64,000 nt of DNA from Pipra filicauda (lineage: Eukaryota > Chordata > Aves > Passeriformes > Pipridae): positions 2,948,501 through 3,012,500 of the forward strand of contig NW_024104620.1 in assembly GCF_003945595.2 (NCBI RefSeq), in the 5' to 3' direction. Under the pieces are notes generated by a model, which saw only the letters and a list, made by a program, of their open reading frames with translations, had not been told where the DNA came from and searched no databases. The translations under genes were made by a program, and so were the position numbers. Shown piece after piece: positions 62,701 to 64,000 of the stretch (position 1 is the stretch's first letter; each line of letters starts with the position of its first letter).

Positions 62701-64000
62701 GAAACAGCAGTTAGAGCAATCTTGCAGGTGAGTCTTAACCTATATGGAAAGATAATTCATGACTATTAACTTATACCTGGCTTTTCTTGAAGGATGGAGT
62801 ATCAAAAGTTTCAGTGCAGAAGGAGGAGGAAGTAATCACAGCTGTAATCTCTCTATAAAAGTTAGTTTGTGTTAGATTTCTGCTTTATTTGGCAGACTTT
62901 CATGATTTTCCTCCTTTCCCACTGCCATGTTATGGCAGTTTCTGCCCCCAGTGGGTAGGGAGGTGAATTCCCCATGGAACCAGTACTGCTCAGACTAGGC
63001 TGATGAGTTTTCAGGAGACAGGCACAATGTGGAGCACATCAACATCACAAGATGACTGTTTTTTAGTGAGGATTCAGCCTTTGGAGCTTGCGGGCTCTGT
63101 GGTCATAGCTGTAAAACTCTTTAAGCATCTCGATTGCCTTAGGAATCCAGGAAAAAATAGTTTTTAATTAAGTGACGTTATCAACAGGAGGTGACCAGAC
63201 TTTCCATAGTGGCAGCCTTTTACTGAATGCACCTTATATCACACAAGATTAAATCACTCAAGGGTAAACTTATTCAGTATCCCTGGATTTTTGGCAAACC
63301 AGCTAACCCTTTATATTTGATGGTTTAACTCTCTGGAGAGGTTCCTGGCTCACAACAGGCTATACATCTTCTGCTGCTGTAGGTTTGGCAGTGGAAATTT
63401 TTCTGGAGGTCGGGGCATAAGTTATGCTGCTGGAAAGTGATGGTAAGGTCCCCCCTGGGAGAGCAGAGCAGGTGTGAGAGCTAGTGCATGGCCCATGGGA
63501 TATAAAAAGGGAATGTTCTCACAGAGCAGCACCTGGCAACAAAATTGGTGCTAAAAACAGTACAAAACAAAACCAACTTCTGAAGTGGATGTAGAAAACC
63601 AAGGGAAAAAAGAAATGGGGGGAGTCAGCTGCGGGGGGAAATGATGTTGTGTATTAGCTCTAAAAGCAACACCGTTATGGTGCTTTCTTGGAGGGTCTTC
63701 CAGCACTTTGCTGACCACAAATAATCATAAAACTATGCTGAAATGTCAGAAAGGGAAGACAGGTTATTAACAGGATGATGCCACCCACTGCTCTACTCTC
63801 TCACACTCCTGGTGGCAGAAAAGCTTTCATTCAGCCACCAACACCTACGTGCCTTCAGTGCTGCTTCCCTGAAATCTGCTCCGTGATGTGTCTGAAAGGT
63901 GTCTGACAGAGAGAAATCTTTCTTCTCTTCTATAAACATGAACGACCTGGGAATAGCCTATCATTTCACCACCTCCCTAAAAATGCTCTCTGGACTGTGG
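39935..64000 (+). CDS. KYNU: Kynureninase gene, 5' half (seven coding exons, continues beyond the window)
   Basis: KYNU is a cytosolic, homodimeric, PLP-dependent fold-type-I enzyme of tryptophan catabolism. It cleaves L-kynurenine to anthranilate plus alanine, and 3-hydroxykynurenine to 3-hydroxyanthranilate plus alanine, feeding de novo NAD synthesis. Joining 39956-40124, 45339-45459, 52170-52252, 57935-57996, 59361-59432, 60973-61047 and 62384-62530 gives 243 uninterrupted codons. They align without gaps, from memory, to human KYNU residues 1-243. Visible landmarks are GNSLGLQP in CE2, H102 in the GVHGHF motif, L137-T138 (PLP phosphate contacts in the human enzyme), F165 and D168 in FPSDH, and S221 in FSGV. 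Intron phases in order are 1, 2, 1, 0, 0, 0, and 0 after CE7; every intron is GT-AG. The catalytic lysine (K276 in human) and other C-terminal active-site residues are not in the window. No internal stop or frameshift is seen, so this looks like a functional gene and not a pseudogene. Confidence 0.97.
39945..39953 (+). other. Minimal upstream ORF (Met-Thr-stop) before the KYNU start
   Basis: An ATG at 39945 is followed by ACC and then TGA at 39951-39953. The stop is two bases before the main KYNU ATG at 39956. The uATG has T at -3 and A at +4, a weak initiation context, so leaky scanning to the stronger main ATG is expected. It lies within the predicted spliced leader, hence in the mature mRNA if the 39935 acceptor is used. 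Whether it regulates translation is inference. Confidence 0.5.
39956..40124 (+). CDS. KYNU: KYNU coding exon 1 (residues 1-56 and first base of codon 57)
   Basis: This exon encodes the N-terminal segment that begins MDPSS and ends at DLPP, including HLDEQDEL and FRECF-like HLRECF motifs that match the start of vertebrate kynureninase. It has the same length up to the PP pair as the human protein. The donor is CCAA|GTGAGA with GT at 40125, giving a phase-1 junction that joins with CE2 to make Thr57. No transit or signal peptide is apparent, in keeping with a cytosolic enzyme. The ATG at 39956 is chosen because it aligns with the human start and has a strong Kozak context. Confidence 0.95.
41673..41704. 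repeat. 32-base uninterrupted poly-T tract
   Basis: This is the longest homopolymer in the window, within the intron after CE1. It is preceded by TTTTTCTTTTTCT. Confidence 0.9.
42351..42372. repeat. TA-rich simple repeat
   Basis: TA units with one TT interruption, inside a KYNU intron. Confidence 0.8.
44371..44436. repeat. AT-rich imperfect inverted repeat (hairpin)
   Basis: A perfect 15-bp inner stem pairs ATTTTGGTAAATATA at 44383-44397 with its reverse complement at 44407-44421 across a nine-base loop. An outer seven-base pairing (CTAATAT at 44371-44377 with ATATTAG at 44430-44436) extends it past an unpaired bulge. It could be a decayed terminal-inverted-repeat or MITE-like element, or a chance foldback. 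Confidence 0.75.
45339..45459 (+). CDS. KYNU: KYNU coding exon 2 (residues 57-97, split codons at both ends)
   Basis: The exon supplies the last two bases of Thr57, codons 58-96 and two bases of Thr97. It encodes the DLSLVNG segment, the GNSLGLQP motif that is highly conserved across kynureninases, and the [11 protein letters not shown] helix. The polypyrimidine tract and CTCCACAG acceptor upstream are strong, and the donor GAAC|GTGAGT is near consensus. The exon enters in phase 1 and leaves in phase 2, in register with both neighbours. Confidence 0.97.
47090..47212. repeat. A-rich, C-containing low-complexity stretch
   Basis: The + strand is dominated by AAACC, AAAAT and CAAAA words. It gives a spurious minus-strand hydrophobic frame. 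Confidence 0.8.
49782..49812. repeat. TAA trinucleotide microsatellite
   Basis: About nine TAA units, interrupted once by TATGAA. Confidence 0.9.
52170..52252 (+). CDS. KYNU: KYNU coding exon 3 (residues 97-125, split codons at both ends)
   Basis: The exon begins after a pyrimidine-rich CTTTTCAG acceptor. It completes Thr97, encodes residues 98-124 and gives the first base of Gly125. It carries [12 protein letters not shown], including His102, which in the human enzyme contributes to substrate specificity, and the RPW tripeptide that is conserved in the family. Using the next AG, two bases downstream, would break the frame. The donor is GTTG|GTAGGT. Relative to human KYNU (AAYGH as I recall it), this bird has GVHGH at residues 98-102, which resembles the GV-x-GHF form of other kynureninases. 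Confidence 0.94.
54889..54950 (-). mobile_element. CR1 LINE 3'-end fragment, antisense
   Basis: TAGAATCACAGAACAGTTTG, GGTTGGAGGGGATCTTAAA and ATCTAGTTCCAATCCCCC match the reverse complement of a CR1 3' end. About 60 bases remain, within the KYNU intron after CE3. Confidence 0.88.
57554..57615. repeat. Pair of 19-bp direct repeats containing TTACGTA
   Basis: The copies at 57554-57572 and 57597-57615 agree at 16 of 19 positions: TTACGTA, three variable bases, ACTTCTGAC. They start 43 bases apart, roughly 320 bases before CE4. Confidence 0.8.
57935..57996 (+). CDS. KYNU: KYNU coding exon 4 (residues 125-145)
   Basis: Two bases complete Gly125, then 20 codons run to Met145. The exon encodes [16 protein letters not shown], with Leu137 and Thr138 at the positions that bind the PLP phosphate in the human enzyme. 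It is flanked by an ATTTCAG acceptor and an ATG|GTATGT donor and ends in phase 0. At 62 bases it is the shortest coding exon in the window. No open-frame scan would flag it alone; it is identified from the family motif and the phase match. Confidence 0.95.
57997..59360 (+). other. KYNU intron between coding exons 4 and 5 (1.4 kb)
   Basis: The 1364-base intron has a GTATGT donor and a CTTAACAG acceptor. It is AT-rich unique sequence. I see no repeat family, alternative exon or RNA gene in it. Confidence 0.85.
59361..59432 (+). CDS. KYNU: KYNU coding exon 5 (residues 146-169)
   Basis: The exon has exactly 24 codons, phase 0 at both ends. It encodes the [18 protein letters not shown] stretch followed by PSDH. 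Phe165 (which stacks on the PLP ring in the human enzyme) and Asp168 are both present. The acceptor is CTTAACAG and the donor CAT|GTAAGA. Being symmetrical, its skipping would keep the frame but delete these cofactor contacts. Confidence 0.96.
59433..60972 (+). other. KYNU intron between coding exons 5 and 6 (1.5 kb)
   Basis: The 1540-base intron has a GTAAGA donor and a CTTCCAG acceptor. It carries an antisense CR1 3'-end fragment at about 60568-60692 and a poly-T run at 60899-60914, close upstream of the next exon. No additional exon is apparent. Confidence 0.85.
60568..60692 (-). mobile_element. CR1 LINE 3'-end fragment, antisense
   Basis: TATAGAACCACAGTTGGTTT, AGGTTGGAAGAGACCTTAAA, TCGTTCCAACCC and ACACCCACTAGATCAGGCTG are reverse-complement CR1 3' sequence. 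The element lies in the KYNU intron after CE5, about 280 bases upstream of CE6. Confidence 0.92.
60973..61047 (+). CDS. KYNU: KYNU coding exon 6 (residues 170-194)
   Basis: Twenty-five codons in phase 0 at both ends encode [13 protein letters not shown] and then the LLQPRQ segment, matching the human YAIESQLQLHGLN and IKPRE region. The acceptor is CTTCCAG. The donor used to keep the frame is CAG|GTTGGT at 61048, a weak match to consensus. A stronger-looking GTGAGG donor starts four bases downstream at 61052, but its use would shift the frame. Confidence 0.93.
61048..62383 (+). other. KYNU intron between coding exons 6 and 7 (1.3 kb)
   Basis: The 1336-base intron has a weak GTTGGT donor, with a competing GTGAGG four bases on, and a TGTTTTAG acceptor. 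It is AT-rich and contains no repeat family, exon or RNA gene that I can recognise. Confidence 0.85.
62384..62530 (+). CDS. KYNU: KYNU coding exon 7 (residues 195-243)
   Basis: Forty-nine codons in phase 0 encode [11 protein letters not shown], then [17 protein letters not shown], the [10 protein letters not shown] segment and the TKAGQKK end. This is the family's central substrate- and cofactor-binding region; Ser221 (PLP contact in human) is present in FSGV. The acceptor is TGTTTTAG and the donor AAG|GTAGGA. Reading past the donor meets a stop at 62597-62599, so splicing is needed. The next exon, expected to begin with the GCYVGFDLAH-like segment, is not found before 64000. Confidence 0.97.
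62531..64000 (+). other. Start of the KYNU intron after coding exon 7 (truncated by the window edge)
   Basis: At least 1470 bases of intron follow the GTAGGA donor. I see no further kynureninase exon and no recognisable repeat family. The intron continues beyond the window. Confidence 0.8.

Noticed and set aside
1..64000. Prokaryotic-type systems (operons, CRISPR, phage defence) or endogenous retrovirus
   Set aside because: No long genes, Shine-Dalgarno-spaced frames, spaced palindromic repeats, LTR pairs or gag/pol motifs were seen; the window is ordinary avian chromosomal DNA.

Overview
This is vertebrate nuclear DNA, almost certainly from a bird. It is AT-rich, its genic signal consists of short exons with GT/AG splice sites separated by kilobase introns, and its only recognisable interspersed repeats are 5'-truncated CR1 LINEs ending in the ATTCTATG-type 3' end typical of avian genomes. 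There are no operons, bacterial signals, CRISPR arrays or phage genes. The exact bird species cannot be told from the sequence alone.

The one gene I can support is KYNU (kynureninase), on the + strand and truncated by the right edge of the window. Seven consecutive coding exons (called CE1-CE7 here) lie at 39956-40124, 45339-45459, 52170-52252, 57935-57996, 59361-59432, 60973-61047 and 62384-62530. They splice in one open frame of 729 nt = 243 codons. That covers roughly the N-terminal half of a protein whose human form has 465 residues, with collinear numbering: H102, L137/T138, F165, D168 and S221 fall at the expected positions. The PLP-binding lysine and the C-terminal half must lie in exons to the right of 64000.

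Layout: 1-39934 is about 40 kb without a supportable coding gene. It is either intergenic DNA upstream of KYNU or, in part, its first intron, because CE1 is preceded by a splice acceptor and a noncoding first exon is expected upstream. This stretch carries five CR1 fragments and many A/T-rich simple repeats. From 39935 to the end is the KYNU body, with two antisense CR1 fragments, in the introns after CE3 and CE5. In other amniotes KYNU lies between LRP1B and ARHGAP15; neither is recognisable here.

I found no previously undescribed multi-gene system. The observations most worth a second look are local: a minimal two-codon uORF just before the KYNU start codon; a tandem splice donor after CE6 whose downstream partner looks stronger but would truncate the protein; a compact AT-rich hairpin in the intron after CE1; a duplicated TTACGTA-containing 19-mer in the intron after CE3; and a few AT-rich blocks in the upstream desert that could be enhancers.
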